Shown here in pieces: positions 1 to 9,445 of a DNA stretch of 64,000 nt. Made by a program: the position numbers and the translations under genes. The first letter of the stretch is position 1. Each line of letters opens with the position of its first letter. The notes beneath the pieces were generated by a model. That model made no database searches. It was not told the origin of the DNA and saw nothing but the letters and a program-made list of their open reading frames with translations. Origin of the DNA: Deltaproteobacteria bacterium (GTDB lineage Bacteria > Desulfobacterota > Desulfobacteria > Desulfobacterales > Desulfosarcinaceae); assembly GCA_021824175.1 (NCBI GenBank), contig JAKALP010000006.1, positions 186,001 through 250,000 of the forward strand. Direction: 5' to 3'.

Positions 1-1
1 G

Positions 2-3000
2 GCCGGCCTGGACCGCAAGCCGGAAAAAGGAGTGGTTCTGCGCATGTCGGCCCACGCCATGGTGCAGGAGTATTTGAACCTCAAGGAGCAGTTGTACGGC
101 CTGGTCACCAACGGCCGCCTGCTGCGGTTGCTGCGCGACAGCTCCCGGCTGGTCAAACTCTCCTACCTGGAGTTCGATTTGGAGCGTATCTTCGGCGACG
201 GCCTGTTCGCCGACTTTGCTATCCTGTTCCGTCTGCTGCACGCCTCGCGTCTGCCGGCCTCGGCCGATAGCGCCGCCGAATGCCTCATCGAACGCTTTCA
301 CCAGGATTCCTTGGATTCCGGGGCCCGCATCCGCGAAAAATTGAGCGGTGCCGTGGAAACGGCCATCCGTGATTTTGCCAACGGCTTTCTATCCCATCCG
401 GCCAATCAAACGCTGCGGCAAGAGGTGGCCTCGGGCAGCCTCAAGCCCGATGATTTTTATCAATATCTACTGCGCCTGATCTACCGCATCCTCTTTCTCA
501 TGGTCATCGAGGAGCGCGGTTTGATCTTCCCGCTGGGCGCCGATGCCCGGCAGCAGGAGATCTACCAGAGCTACTACAGCCTGCAACGCCTGCGCCGTCT
601 GGCGGAAAAGCGTTTTCTGGCCGACCGCCGCAAGTTTGACCTTTGGCTCTCCCTGCGGGGCACCTTCCGGCTTTTTGAGGCCGGCGGACCCGGACCCAAG
701 CTCGGCATCGCCCCCTTGGACGGCGATCTTTTCGATCCCAACGCCATCGGGGGCTGGCTCAAGCCACCCTGGGGAACGATGTGCTGCTGGGTTGCCTGCG
801 CGCCCTGGGACTTTACCAGCACCCCGACACCGGCCAGACCATCCGCGTCAACTACGCGGCCCTGAACGTGGAAGAGTTCGGATCGGTCTATGAAGGCCTG
901 CTGGAATACCGGCCCGTGTTTATGACCATTGAAGGCCGCACCCACTTCGATTTCGCCCAGGGCGGCCAGCGCGCCGCTACTGGCTCGCACTACACGCCCG
1001 ACGATCTGGTTCAACCTTTGATCAAACACTCCCTAAACCATCTGATCGCGGAAAAGCTTAAGGCGCCGGACCCTGAAAAGGCCCTGCTCGCCCTGCGCGT
1101 GGCCGACATCGCCTGCGGCTCGGGGCACATTCTGCTGGCCGCGGCCCGGCGCATCGCCACGGAACTGGCCATCGTGCGCAGCGGCGAGGAGCAGCCCGCG
1201 CCGCCGGCCATGCGCGCCGCCGTGCGCGACGTGATCCATGAATGCATTTTCGGCGTGGACATCAACCCCCTGGCCGTGGAGCTGTGCAAGGTGGCCCTCT
1301 GGCTGGAGGCCCACAATCCCGGCCAGCCGCTCAACTTCCTGGATCATCACATCCGGTGCGGCAACGCCATTGTGGGCTATGTGCGCCGCGAGGAGGTGGA
1401 GCAGGGGGTGCCCGATGAAGCCTTTGCTACTATGCCCGGCGATGACAAGAAGATCGCGGCCGGCTTGCGCCAGCAGAACAAGGAAGAGCGGCGGCCTCAC
1501 AAGCAGATGAAGATCGAGCTTGCCCCCGAAATCCAGAAGCAGCTTGACACCATTTTAGGCAAATGGCAGGCCATCGCGGCCCTGCCCGAGCGCTCGCCGG
1601 ACGACATCGCCGCTAAAAAGAAGCATTTCGTGGAGTTCAATAACAGCGGGGATGCTTGGGTATTGAACCAGATCGCCGCCATTCCCATTGCCCAGTTCTA
1701 TTTGCCCAAGACGGAAGAGAACCAGCCCCTTTTCATCACCGACGAGCAATTCCAGCGCTATTGGAAAGGCGAGCGCCGCCCCCAGGGTCAGGCCACGGCG
1801 GCGGCCTGGGCCATTTCATATGAGAAGCGCTTTTTCCACTGGTTCCTGGAATTTCCGGAGATCATGGAGAAAGGCGGTTTTGACTGCATTTTGGGTAATC
1901 CGCCCTACTTAGGCGGCCAGGCCCTCAGCGGCACCTATGGCCACTCGTTTTGCGGCTATGTAAAATGGCAGTATAAACCGATCGGCTTGAGCGACCTGGT
2001 CGTCTATTTTGTGCGTCGCATTTACTCCCTGCTCAAGCCCGGCGGATTTACCGCCATCATTACCACCAACTCCATCAAGGATGGCGATGTCCGCAAGGAT
2101 GGCCTGGAGCAGGTGTTGGCCCAGGGCGGGGCTATAAATTTCGCCGTTCGCGGCATTAAATGGCCGGGCTTGGCTAACCTGGTGGTTTCATTGGTGGCCG
2201 TTTATAAGGGGCAATGGCCTGGTCAGCGGGTACTCGATGGCCGCGAGGTACCGTTCATCAGCGCCTATTTCGAGGACCATGCGGATGCCGGCGAGCCCAA
2301 GCTCCTCAGAGAAAACGCCGACCGGATGTTCCAGGGCTCGATCTTTTTGGGCGATGGATTTCTTTTGACTCACGAAGAAGCGGGTCGGTTGATTGAAGCC
2401 GACCCGTGTAATCAAGACGTGATCTTCCCGGTCATCAACGGCCAGGAGGTGAACAGCAAACCCTGCCAAACCCCTGGGAGGTCCATCATCAACTTCTTCG
2501 ATTGGGAGATGGAGAAGGCCCAGGAGTATGAAGCACCATTCAAAATTATTAAAGAAAAGGTCAAGCCAGAACGTATAGCCAACAAGCGGATAGCCTTGCT
2601 GCCATGGTGGCTTTATGAAAGGGCTAGGATTGAAATTTATCGAAGCATAAAAATGCTAAATCATTGCTTCGTAGCGGCTGCAACAACTAAATACCTCAAT
2701 TTCTCCGCAGCTTCGTGCAACTATGTTTTTCTCAACACGCTCTACGTCTTCACCACCGACCGCTGGGACCTCTTCGCCGTGGTCCAGTCCACCCTGCATG
2801 AGGTGTGGGCGCGCAAGTACAGCGGCGCGCTCGAAACCCGGTTGCGCTATTCGCCCTCCGACTGCTTCGAAACCTTCCCCTTTCCCGAAGGGCTCTGGCG
2901 TTTCGACGACCCCAACCTGGCCCGCATCGGCGAGCAGTACCACGAACACCGCCGCGCCCTGATGCGCACCCTCCAACTGGGTTTGACCGACATCTACAAC

Positions 3001-3390
3001 CTGTTCCACACCCGTGAACTCACGCCGCAAAAAGTGGCCAGGACGAGCAAACAACCCGCCGCCCAAGCCGAGGAAGGCTTTCAGGGCATCCACGCCTTGC
3101 GCTGCCTGCACCGCGCCCTGGACATCGCCGTGCGCGACGCCTACGGCTGGTCCGACCTCGACCTGGGCCACGACTTCGTCGAAGTCGAAACCCTGCCCGA
3201 AAACGACCGCCTGCGCTACACCCTCAGCCCCACGGCCCGCAAGGAACTCCTGCGCCGCCTGCTGGCCCTCAACCTGCAACGCGCGGCGGAGGCCAAAGCG
3301 GGAAAAACGCCCGCCAAGAAACGCGCTCGAAAAACCAAACCCACCGATGATCGGCAGCTCGATCTTTTCAACGACACTTCCTGGTCATGA
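2..3390 (+). CDS. Type IIL/Eco57I-like adenine-specific DNA methyltransferase, 5'-truncated and frameshifted
   Basis: Large class I SAM-dependent DNA methyltransferase of a restriction-modification or related defence system. The frame is already open at base 2, so the N-terminus lies outside the window. Reading passes from frame 2 (to about 745-755) into frame 1 (869-codon open frame from 781): the frame-1 text GLAQATLGNDVLLGCLRALG begins where frame 2 loses family-like sequence, at a GGGGG run near 749-753. Frame 1 carries GSHYTP, SAM motif I (DIACGSGH, about 1105-1130), FGVDINPLAVELCK, catalytic NPPY (GNPPYLGG, about 1895-1920), a more AT-rich target-recognition region (about 2500-2730) and a Lys/Arg-rich tail. 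No nuclease motif is visible, but the N-terminus that would hold one is missing. A PglX or DISARM DrmMI methylase is the alternative. The frameshift may be real or a sequencing error. Confidence 0.82.
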
Positions 3391-3495
3391 TCAAAGCCTT
3401 TGGAACCGACGGCGAAGTACTGGAAAAGAGCCAATCTTGCAGGCTTCTGATGGATCTGTTTTGAAACCCGAAGCAAATTTGGAGATGATGATGAC

Positions 3496-4041
3496 TTATC
3501 GTTCCATCGTCTGGCCGATATCTTCCATGGCATCCACCACCATGCCGGTGCCCACGGCGATCATGAGAATATCCTGGGCCACGCGCACAAAGCGGTAGCC
3601 GGAGGGCGGGGGGCCGAGATGGACTTCCACCTCGGGCGGCAGGGGGTGATAGACCACTTCCCGCGGCAAGGGCTGGTGCATGTGCCATTTCCTGGCCTGG
3701 CCGGGTGGCCGGCAGCCATTGCCTTTCTTGGCCAGGCCGGGCGGGCATTTGCCTTTACTGAACCGGCCGGCGTAGTATTCGTCGATGGGGGCCCGGTTCA
3801 CATGGCCGAAATGCTCCTGATAGTCGTGACCGTGACCATGGCCGTGGTTGCCGGAGTGCTTGGATGGGGGGGCTTCTTGTCCACCATCATCATAATCCGA
3901 GTGCTTTTTATTATGGGAATGGTCGTCACCCTTGTGACCGCCGGCCCAGGGCGGCTTTTCGGCCAGGGCCGGAGCGGCCAGCCATATCATGACGGCCAAA
4001 AGCCCGACCGCCGTTGTCGTCATCATTCGCCATTGCTTCAT
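3496..4041 (-). CDS. CigR/RcnB-like secreted His-rich protein
   Basis: Predicted periplasmic protein of about 181 residues. The chosen ATG at 4041 follows a strong AAGGAG site; a longer reading from 4062 adds seven residues without a ribosome site. The N-terminus is a signal peptide (hydrophobic core VGLLAVMIWLAAPALA). A His/Asp/Lys-rich stretch with HGHGHGHD follows, then CPPGLAKKGNGCRPPGQA and a C-terminal GYRFVRVAQDILMIAVGTG segment. That C-terminal pattern is characteristic of CigR-type (anti-virulence regulator/RcnB-like) proteins. The His-rich segment suggests metal binding, which is inference. It converges on the methyltransferase gene and stands alone. Confidence 0.7.
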   Translation of the reverse strand: MKQWRMMTTTAVGLLAVMIWLAAPALAEKPPWAGGHKGDDHSHNKKHSDYDDGGQEAPPSKHSGNHGHGHGHDYQEHFGHVNRAPIDEYYAGRFSKGKCPPGLAKKGNGCRPPGQARKWHMHQPLPREVVYHPLPPEVEVHLGPPPSGYRFVRVAQDILMIAVGTGMVVDAMEDIGQTMER

Positions 4042-4226
4042 GTTCTTTCTTCTCCTTTGCATTGCGGTGGATCGATGCCTCGCAAGGGGACCACGCCGGC
4101 CGGCAGATCTAAACTACCCCTGCCGACACCGGACCTGTATCCTGTTTGGCGGCGGCGATAGTGCCTTGCTTTGATCCCTTTATCAAGAGCAAAGGTGAAC
4201 TCGGCATCCCGTAAGCCGCAATGCTG

Positions 4227-4463
4227 TTATTTACCTTTGATCTGGTCAAAGGGCTTGCCTTCATCTTTGCCCACGTACTTGACTACTCCGGTGGCCGTAT
4301 CAATGACGAAGATATCGGTGAAATTGCTTCGTTCCAAAACCGCCATTTGATAACGCCCGACGTTGGATTCTCCACCGGCGCCCGCCAGCACGAAAAGAGC
4401 CAGAAAGAAAAACACTCCAATTATCAACCAGAGTACGACCTTGGGTAGTGTAACGGATTGCAT
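4227..4463 (-). CDS. small single-pass membrane protein, unknown function
   Basis: Protein of 78 residues beginning MQSVTLPK. The ATG at 4463 has a very strong AAGGAGGTG site; a longer frame to 4520 has none. One transmembrane helix spans about residues 8-30 (VVLWLIIGVFFFLALFVLAG), followed by about 45 polar residues (GRYQMAVLER, FVIDTATGVVKYVG) that resemble one beta-hairpin repeat. No family is recognised. It lies just downstream of the amidohydrolase on the same strand and may be co-transcribed with it. Confidence 0.6.
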   Translation of the reverse strand: MQSVTLPKVVLWLIIGVFFFLALFVLAGAGGESNVGRYQMAVLERSNFTDIFVIDTATGVVKYVGKDEGKPFDQIKGK

Positions 4464-4516
4464 GATGCCACCTCCTTGGCAGGATAATAATTTACGCTCC
4501 TGCCTTTTATGGGGAT

Positions 4517-5350
4517 TCAATCAGTGGGGCAGCTTTCTTGGAGCAATCGCCTGCCGTTGCCATGGAAGACCAACCGGTAGAATTCTTCGGACAAATCAAG
4601 ACCGAGCAGGTAGTTGATCTCGCCTTCGCGGGGCAGGATCACATTGGGAAAATCAGAGCCGTAGAGAATGCGGTGGCGGTGCTTTTCCAGGTAGTCGGAG
4701 CTGAGATTGAAGGTGAAGGGCAGGCCGGGCCAGAAACTGTAGGCCGTGTCCAGATAGAGCCGGGGATGCTGGTCCAGCAGCTCCATGAAGGCTTTGAATT
4801 CGTAACCGCCCATGTGGGGAATGTTGGCCGGCAGATCGGGATAACGCTGCAGTACTTTTTTGAATTGATCAATGCCCACAAAGGCGTTGCCCATGGGGCC
4901 ATTGCCCACATGCAGCAGCAGGCGCTTGTTCTTCTCCATAATCATCTCATACATGGGGTACAAGCGCTCGTCGTGGGCAAAGAGTCTCTGCACCATGAAG
5001 TGCAGCTTGATGCCGGCCACGCGCGGGTGGGCCAACATACGGGCGGCATAGTCCAGAGCGTCGCCATCTTCCGGGTGATAGGCGGCAAAGCAGTAAAGGT
5101 TCGGATGTTGATCCAGCAGGGCCAGGTTCCATTCGTTCATGGGGCCGGCAACACCCTTCTTGTGCGCGTAGTTGGAATAAACAATGGTGCCCACGTCTTG
5201 GCCAGTCAGATAATCGATGCATTGGGGCGTGTAGTATTTGTAGCGCACCTCGGCGCCGTGGTTTTTGAAATAGGCCCAGATGGCATCGAAGCCCTTGTCG
5301 GGAAACAGATGCACGTGAAAATCGATGATGGCTGGCGGCAATTGCTTCAT
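4517..5350 (-). CDS. amidohydrolase family protein (Amidohydro_2, TIM-barrel)
   Basis: Protein of 277 residues with the layout of the amidohydrolase-2 group (ACMSD-like metal-dependent hydrolases or decarboxylases). Visible metal ligands are the N-terminal HxH (IDFHVHLFPD, residues 9-18), a strand-4-like GIKLHF, RLLLHVGN, IPHMGG and the C-terminal YGSDFP aspartate. Length is typical. A GGAG site lies 11 bases before the ATG, a somewhat long gap. Substrate cannot be told from sequence. A second member of the superfamily lies at 22934-23776; the two are clearly diverged. Confidence 0.85.
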   Translation of the reverse strand: MKQLPPAIIDFHVHLFPDKGFDAIWAYFKNHGAEVRYKYYTPQCIDYLTGQDVGTIVYSNYAHKKGVAGPMNEWNLALLDQHPNLYCFAAYHPEDGDALDYAARMLAHPRVAGIKLHFMVQRLFAHDERLYPMYEMIMEKNKRLLLHVGNGPMGNAFVGIDQFKKVLQRYPDLPANIPHMGGYEFKAFMELLDQHPRLYLDTAYSFWPGLPFTFNLSSDYLEKHRHRILYGSDFPNVILPREGEINYLLGLDLSEEFYRLVFHGNGRRLLQESCPTD

Positions 5351-5365
5351 GCTTGAATATTCTCC

Positions 5366-5405
5366 GGCCCCTCACCCCGCCCTCTCCCCAAAGAGGCGAG
5401 GGGAG
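5366..5405. repeat. CCCCTCACCCCG...GAGGCGAGGGG hairpin repeat
   Basis: GC-rich imperfect inverted repeat between the amidohydrolase and the RlaP-like gene. CCCCTC and CCTC arms face GAGGCGAGGGG across a short CCCAAA loop. Elements with this wording (CCCTCACCCC..CCTCTCCC) are seen between genes in many proteobacteria. Here it could also help end transcription of the gene at 5424-6401, although no T-run follows. Confidence 0.5.
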
Positions 5406-5423
5406 GCTGTTACGAGCCGCCCT

Positions 5424-6401
5424 TCAAAAATCGGGAGTTATAGCTTCGGCGCTGCGATCGCCAAAATGATGTTGAGCCACGGCATCACAGATAAAATCTT
5501 CCCAAAATTTGACTTCCACCTGTTCGAGCAGATTGCTGCGGTCCAGCAACTGCTTTACTTCTTCCATTAATGCTTCCAGGGCCGGCACCACCTGGGTGGC
5601 GTAGTCCAGCTGCCCGGTTTTGACCTGGATGAGAAAGGGCGCGTCGCGCAGGGGATAGTGGATGGCGCCTTGGGTGAGGATCTCCCGGATTTGAATGGCG
5701 GCCCGCAGGGCATGGGAGACGGCTTTCCAGTCGATATTTTCGTTGGCCGCGGCCTGCCGGGCCCGTTCGCCATAATCATTGTAGAACTTTTCCAGGATGG
5801 GAATCACGTAGCCTGCGCGCACCGATTCCTGGAAGGCCTTGCCGCACACCTGGTACAGCCGCATGCCGTTGGGGTCCAGGCCGATAAACTCACTGTGTTC
5901 GCCCGCTGGCAACTCTTGCCAAAGATCGGCAAGTTTTTTCTCCGGGCTGTGGCGTCTGAGCACTTGCAGCACTTTTGCCGCGGCATGCAGACGCGAACCC
6001 TTGATGCCGTATTTGGCGGCCTGGCGCTGGGCGTAAGCCACGAAGGTGTTCAGGCGCTTGGTGTAGAAACGCGCTCGTTGGGCCACGATGGCGCGCCACA
6101 GCGGGGTGTGCACGATCCAGAACGCTTCCGGGGCGTGCAGCATATCCAGGGCCACGGTCTGGCCCTCGGCCGCCAATTGGATGAAGTAGTGCAGGGAGTA
6201 GATCTCTTCGTCGATGTCGCCGGCCTTGTTTTTGGAACTACTGTCGCCGGTAGTAAAGTGACGGCACTTGGGAATGCGGCCCAGCAGGATCTGCCGCTTC
6301 TCGGGCATGAAGACCCCTTTGAAATCCTGGTCCGATTTCCCGGTGCTGGTCCCATAAAGCTGGGAGCCGAATTTCATTTTGACGATGAGGTCCATGGGGT
6401 C
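5424..6401 (-). CDS. RlaP-like nucleotidyltransferase (DNA polymerase beta superfamily)
   Basis: Protein of about 325 residues from MDLIVKMKFG. The N-terminus holds the Pol-beta-fold signature GSQLYGT...SDQD, with paired acidic residues followed by FKGVFMP, typical of the family that includes RlaP (RNA-repair-associated nucleotidyltransferase) and YcgL-like proteins. The rest is helical with no second recognised domain. The open frame continues upstream to 6524, but that extension is made of a GTTGGCCC tandem repeat, so ATG 6401 is preferred despite a weak ribosome site. Nucleotidyl transfer is inferred from the motif; the substrate is unknown, and no RNA ligase or other repair partner is nearby. 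Confidence 0.72.
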   Translation of the reverse strand, partial: DPMDLIVKMKFGSQLYGTSTGKSDQDFKGVFMPEKRQILLGRIPKCRHFTTGDSSSKNKAGDIDEEIYSLHYFIQLAAEGQTVALDMLHAPEAFWIVHTPLWRAIVAQRARFYTKRLNTFVAYAQRQAAKYGIKGSRLHAAAKVLQVLRRHSPEKKLADLWQELPAGEHSEFIGLDPNGMRLYQVCGKAFQESVRAGYVIPILEKFYNDYGERARQAAANENIDWKAVSHALRAAIQIREILTQGAIHYPLRDAPFLIQVKTGQLDYATQVVPALEALMEEVKQLLDRSNLLEQVEVKFWEDFICDAVAQHHFGDRSAEAITPDF

Positions 6402-6410
6402 CGTGTGTCC

Positions 6411-6450
6411 GTTTGCCCGTTGGCCCGTTGGCCCGTTGGCCCGTTGGGCG
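6411..6450. repeat. five-copy 8-bp tandem repeat (GTTGGCCC)
   Basis: Five head-to-tail 8-base units, GTTTGCCC then three exact GTTGGCCC and a degenerate GTTGGGCG. It sits about 10 bases before the preferred start codon of the RlaP-like gene and occupies the place of its ribosome site. It is one of the word-repeat families of this window. Confidence 0.85.
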
Positions 6451-6537
6451 TCAAGCGCCTTGATCTCGTCGGAGGCTCTGGAAAGGAGAGCGCACACGCA
6501 GCTTGCAGTCAATGAACCGGCCAAGGTTTTTAATTAT

Positions 6538-6573
6538 CTTTGTGCCTTTGCGCCTTTGTCACTTTGTGCCTTT
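6538..6573. repeat. word repeat, CTTTGTGCC family
   Basis: Reads CTTTGTGCC, TTTGCGCC, TTTGTCA, CTTTGTGCC: the same phrase with small changes. It lies between the leuD stop and the RlaP-like gene. The same phrase recurs at 40716-40927 and 43283-43335, within the thiamine operon. Confidence 0.75.
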
Positions 6574-6598
6574 ATGACTCCGCGGCAAGCAGCCAACC

Positions 6599-7228
6599 TT
6601 AATAAGGCGAATAACTCTTCTCAAAACGGGTGATATCCGCCTCATACTGCAAGGTGATGGCAATATCGTCCAATCCTTTGAGCAAACGCTGCTTGGCGCT
6701 GGATTCGATGTCGAAAGTAAAGGTGGTGGGATCGGGGCCGCGCAGGGTGAATTGCTGCTTTTCCAGGTCCACCGTGGCTTGCAAACCCGGATGGGCCGCC
6801 ACCTGGTTGAAAATGATCTGTACTTCATCTTCGGACAGCTCAATGGCCAGCATGCCGTTTTTAGTGGTGTTGTTCAAGAAGATATCGGCAAAGGCCGGCA
6901 AGCGCTTGCCGCCCAGCTCTTTCCAAGGGGCCACCACCACGCGATAGCCGTCCTGCACCAGGGCCCAGACCGCGTGCTCGCGGCTCGAACCACAGCCGAA
7001 ATTGTTGCGGGTCACGAGGATGGAACGGCCGTAGAAGCGGTGTTGATTAAGCTCGAAGGCGGGATTGGGGCTGCCGTCAGCATTATAGCGCCAGTCAAAA
7101 AAGGCGCTGGGCCCGTAGCCCGTGCGTTTGATGGATTTCAGGAACTGCTTGGGAATGATGGCGTCGGTGTCCACATTGGAACGGTCCAGGGTGGCGATGA
7201 TGCCGGTGTGGGTGGTGAAGGGCTGCAT
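6599..7228 (-). CDS. leuD: 3-isopropylmalate dehydratase small subunit
   Basis: Small (swivel-domain) subunit of isopropylmalate isomerase, which with LeuC converts 2- to 3-isopropylmalate in leucine synthesis. The 209 residues match the bacterial LeuD length. Signatures are DTDAIIP (20-26) and the substrate-recognition loop NFGCGSSREHAVWAL (about 76-90). ATG 7228 follows GAGGAAAC. It lies downstream of leuC on the same strand, 233 bases away, with a word repeat filling the gap, so co-transcription is likely but not tight. Confidence 0.96.
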   Translation of the reverse strand: MQPFTTHTGIIATLDRSNVDTDAIIPKQFLKSIKRTGYGPSAFFDWRYNADGSPNPAFELNQHRFYGRSILVTRNNFGCGSSREHAVWALVQDGYRVVVAPWKELGGKRLPAFADIFLNNTTKNGMLAIELSEDEVQIIFNQVAAHPGLQATVDLEKQQFTLRGPDPTTFTFDIESSAKQRLLKGLDDIAITLQYEADITRFEKSYSPY

Positions 7229-7300
7229 ATGTTTCCTCTAAGTTCACGGTTTTCTACTTATACCGCAATTCATTGTGATTCGCCGATGGGGCGGAAGATG

Positions 7301-7436
7301 AGTTTTAAGTCTAAAGTATCAAGTTTAAAGCGGTGGATTTTAGCCATTTGGATTATTTCATTGTCATAACACCACCAAAATTTTCAATCGCCGGAACACC
7401 TCAACTTAAAACTTTACACTTAAAACTTTAAACTTA
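7301..7436. repeat. facing inverted word repeat, AAACTTTAAACTT family (leuC-leuD gap)
   Basis: Left part 7301-7330 reads AGTTTTAAGT...AAGTTTAAAG. Right part 7403-7436 reads AACTTAAAACTTTACACTTA and onward, the inverted form of the same phrase. The spacer is about 70 bases. The same phrase in the same facing layout occurs between ilvB and ilvN (11631-11760), the other branched-chain amino acid locus here. Confidence 0.75.
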
Positions 7437-7461
7437 TTCCGTCCCGTCCCTCTTTCGATGT

Positions 7462-8871
7462 CTATCGATTCATAAAAGTCCGTATGTCAACGAACTTCCC
7501 CGCCACGGCCGCGGCCGCGGCCATTTCCGGGCTCACCAGATGGGTGCGCCCGCCCTTGCCCTGGCGGCCTTCGAAATTGCGGTTGGAGGTGGAGGCGCAG
7601 CGCTGCTGGGGCCTGAGCTGATCCGGGTTCATGCCCAGGCACATGCTGCAACCGGCGAAACGCCATTGGGCGCCGGCCGCCTTGAAAATTTGATCCAGCC
7701 CTTCGGCTTCGGCCTGGCGCCGCACCTGCATGGAGCCGGGCACCACCAGGGCCTGCACCTGGGGCGCCACTTTGCGGCCCTTGAAAACCGCGGCCGCCAG
7801 GCGCAGATCTTCGATGCGCGCATTGGTGCAACTGCCGATGAACACCACATCCACGGGCACATCGGTCAGGCGCGTGCCGGGGGTCAAGCCCATGTAGGCC
7901 AGGGCGTTTTCCACGTCCGTGCGGCTGTAGCCGGCGGCCTGGTCCGGTCCGGGCACGGTCTGGTCGATGTCGATCACCATGCCGGGATTGGTGCCCCAGG
8001 TGACCTGGGGTTTGAGCCGGCGGCAATCGATGGTGATGCTCTGGTCGAATTTGGCCCCGGCATCGCTGGGCAACGCGCGCCACATGGCCAGCGCCTGCTC
8101 CAGTTGTTTCCCCTTGGGCGCAAAGGGGCGGTCGGCGGCGGCAATATAGTTGAAGGTGGTTTCATCGGGTGCGATCAAACCGGCCCGGGCCCCGGCCTCG
8201 ATGCTCATATTACAGATGGTCATGCGCGCTTCCATGGAGAGGCCGCGAATGGTTTCGCCGCAGTACTCCAGCACATGGCCCGCGCCGCCAGCCGTGCCGA
8301 TGGTGCCGATGAGTTTGAGCACCATGTCCTTGGAAAAGATGTGAGGCGGCAGTTGGCCGGTGAACTCCACCTTATAAGTTTTGGGTTTGCGTTGCGCCAG
8401 GGTCTGGGTCACCAGCACATGTTCCACTTCCGAGGTGCCGATGCCAAAGGCCAGGGCCCCGAAAGCGCCGTGGGTGGAGGTGTGGGAGTCGCCGCACACG
8501 ATGGTCAGGCCGGGCAGGGTCAACCCCAGCTCGGGGCCGATCATGTGCACGATGCCCTGGCGGTCGTCACCCAGGTCATACATCTGAATGCCAAAATCCT
8601 TGCAGTTGCCGCGCATGGCCTCCACCTGGGCCTTGGAAATGGGGTCCTTGATCTCCATGCGGTCGTCGGTGGTGGGCACGTTGTGATCCATGGTGCCGAC
8701 CGAGAGATCGGGCCGGCGCACCTTGCGGCCCGCCAGGCGCAAGCCTTCAAAGGCCTGGGGGCTGGTCACTTCATGGACCAGGTGGCGGTCGATGTAAATC
8801 AAGGCCGAGCCATCAGGCAGCTCCCGCACCACATGTTTTTGCCAAATCTTTTCAAAGAGTGTCTTTGCCAT
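7462..8871 (-). CDS. leuC: 3-isopropylmalate dehydratase large subunit
   Basis: Aconitase-family catalytic subunit of isopropylmalate isomerase, 469 residues beginning [13 protein letters not shown] 8871 follows AGGAAGATC; the open frame runs back to 9132 only because a CGTACTC repeat there encodes (Val-Arg)n without stops. The three 4Fe-4S ligands are visible: Cys348 ([11 protein letters not shown]) and Cys408/Cys411 (GCSMCLGMN), very close to the E. coli positions. [20 protein letters not shown] and DHNVPT are also present. It is paired with leuD downstream and is divergent from the vapBC-type pair and ilvB. Confidence 0.97.
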   Translation of the reverse strand: MAKTLFEKIWQKHVVRELPDGSALIYIDRHLVHEVTSPQAFEGLRLAGRKVRRPDLSVGTMDHNVPTTDDRMEIKDPISKAQVEAMRGNCKDFGIQMYDLGDDRQGIVHMIGPELGLTLPGLTIVCGDSHTSTHGAFGALAFGIGTSEVEHVLVTQTLAQRKPKTYKVEFTGQLPPHIFSKDMVLKLIGTIGTAGGAGHVLEYCGETIRGLSMEARMTICNMSIEAGARAGLIAPDETTFNYIAAADRPFAPKGKQLEQALAMWRALPSDAGAKFDQSITIDCRRLKPQVTWGTNPGMVIDIDQTVPGPDQAAGYSRTDVENALAYMGLTPGTRLTDVPVDVVFIGSCTNARIEDLRLAAAVFKGRKVAPQVQALVVPGSMQVRRQAEAEGLDQIFKAAGAQWRFAGCSMCLGMNPDQLRPQQRCASTSNRNFEGRQGKGGRTHLVSPEMAAAAAVAGKFVDIRTFMNR

Positions 8872-8985
8872 CTGATCTTCCTGTTTGAGGTGATTTGATG
8901 ATCTTGCTTCGCAATGCTCCATAAAATGCATATATGCGACTGGAATGTCAATTCTCTCAGCTGCTGCACATCGGCGTTTTCCAGA

Positions 8986-9059
8986 TCGTACTCGTACTCG
9001 TACGCGTACTCGTACTCGAAATGGTTGCAAAAGCCCTTCGAGTACGCGTACGAGTACGA
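8986..9059. repeat. CGTACTC word repeat forming a large hairpin upstream of leuC
   Basis: The left arm (8986-9019) repeats TCGTACTCGTAC with a central GTACGCGTAC. The right arm (9038-9059) is the reverse complement over about 21 bases. The loop of 18 bases reads AATGGTTGCAAAAGCCCT. The structure lies in the leuC leader, about 115-185 bases before its start. Another copy without an inverted partner is at 21674-21697. Confidence 0.85.
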
Positions 9060-9153
9060 AAATATCCGCCTCGTTTCCGTGCCGCAAGCAATGGCCGTAC
9101 CTGCATTCATTGGGTTCTGGGGACCAGCCCAATTGACATCACCCCCCCGCTTG

Positions 9154-9192
9154 CCTTACCATGATATCAGTAAGGACAATTATAAAGTAAGG
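9154..9192 (+). promoter_or_regulatory. candidate operator of the 9.2-kb AbrB/PIN pair
   Basis: Perfect inverted half-sites CCTTAC (9154-9159) and GTAAGG (9170-9175) flank a 10-base spacer containing ATGATATC. A further GTAAGG at 9187-9192 overlaps the Shine-Dalgarno AAGGAGG of the antitoxin. AbrB-type antitoxins usually autoregulate at inverted repeats, so this is a natural binding site. The role is inferred. Confidence 0.45.
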
Positions 9193-9199
9193 AGGCGCC

Positions 9200-9445
9200 A
9201 TGATATCCGCCACCATCACCACCAAGGGCCAGGTCACCATTCCCAAAGCAGTACGCGATTCGCTCACGCTGCAACCAGGGGACAAGATCGAATTCATCCT
9301 TACCGACCAGCACGAAGCCCTCATCCGGCCGATCTCTAAAAAGGTCGATGATCTTTTCGGCATCCTGCAACAGCCAGGTCGTAAACCCGTTGCAGTGGCG
9401 GAGATGGATGCCGCCGTGCGCCGGAAAATGAAGGAGCGCTTGTAA
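9200..9445 (+). CDS. AbrB/MazE-type antitoxin (VapB-like)
   Basis: 81 residues. The N-terminal swapped-hairpin domain reads ATITTKGQVTIPKAVRDSLT..PGDKIEF, classic for AbrB/SpoVT DNA-binding antitoxins; the C-terminal half would bind the toxin. ATG 9200 follows AAGGAGGCGCC. Its stop overlaps the toxin start by one base (TAATG), so the two are translationally coupled. Expected role: neutralise the PIN RNase and repress the operon. Confidence 0.9.
   Translation: MISATITTKGQVTIPKAVRDSLTLQPGDKIEFILTDQHEALIRPISKKVDDLFGILQQPGRKPVAVAEMDAAVRRKMKERL

Noticed and set aside
7540-8898. 452-codon open frame on the plus strand, antisense to leuC
   Set aside because: Antisense shadow of a GC-rich gene; LeuC on the other strand has all catalytic residues. 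The same applies to long antisense frames opposite ilvB, pepN, the NtrC regulator, the acyl-CoA synthetase, hemA and fabD.
8870-9132. N-terminal extension of LeuC with (Val-Arg)n
   Set aside because: Created by the CGTACTC repeat, which has no stops in that frame; the start at 8871 has a ribosome site and matches the family.
8872-9199. Leucine attenuation leader peptide before leuC
   Set aside because: No short frame with clustered leucine codons and no terminator/antiterminator pair; only the repeat hairpin is present.
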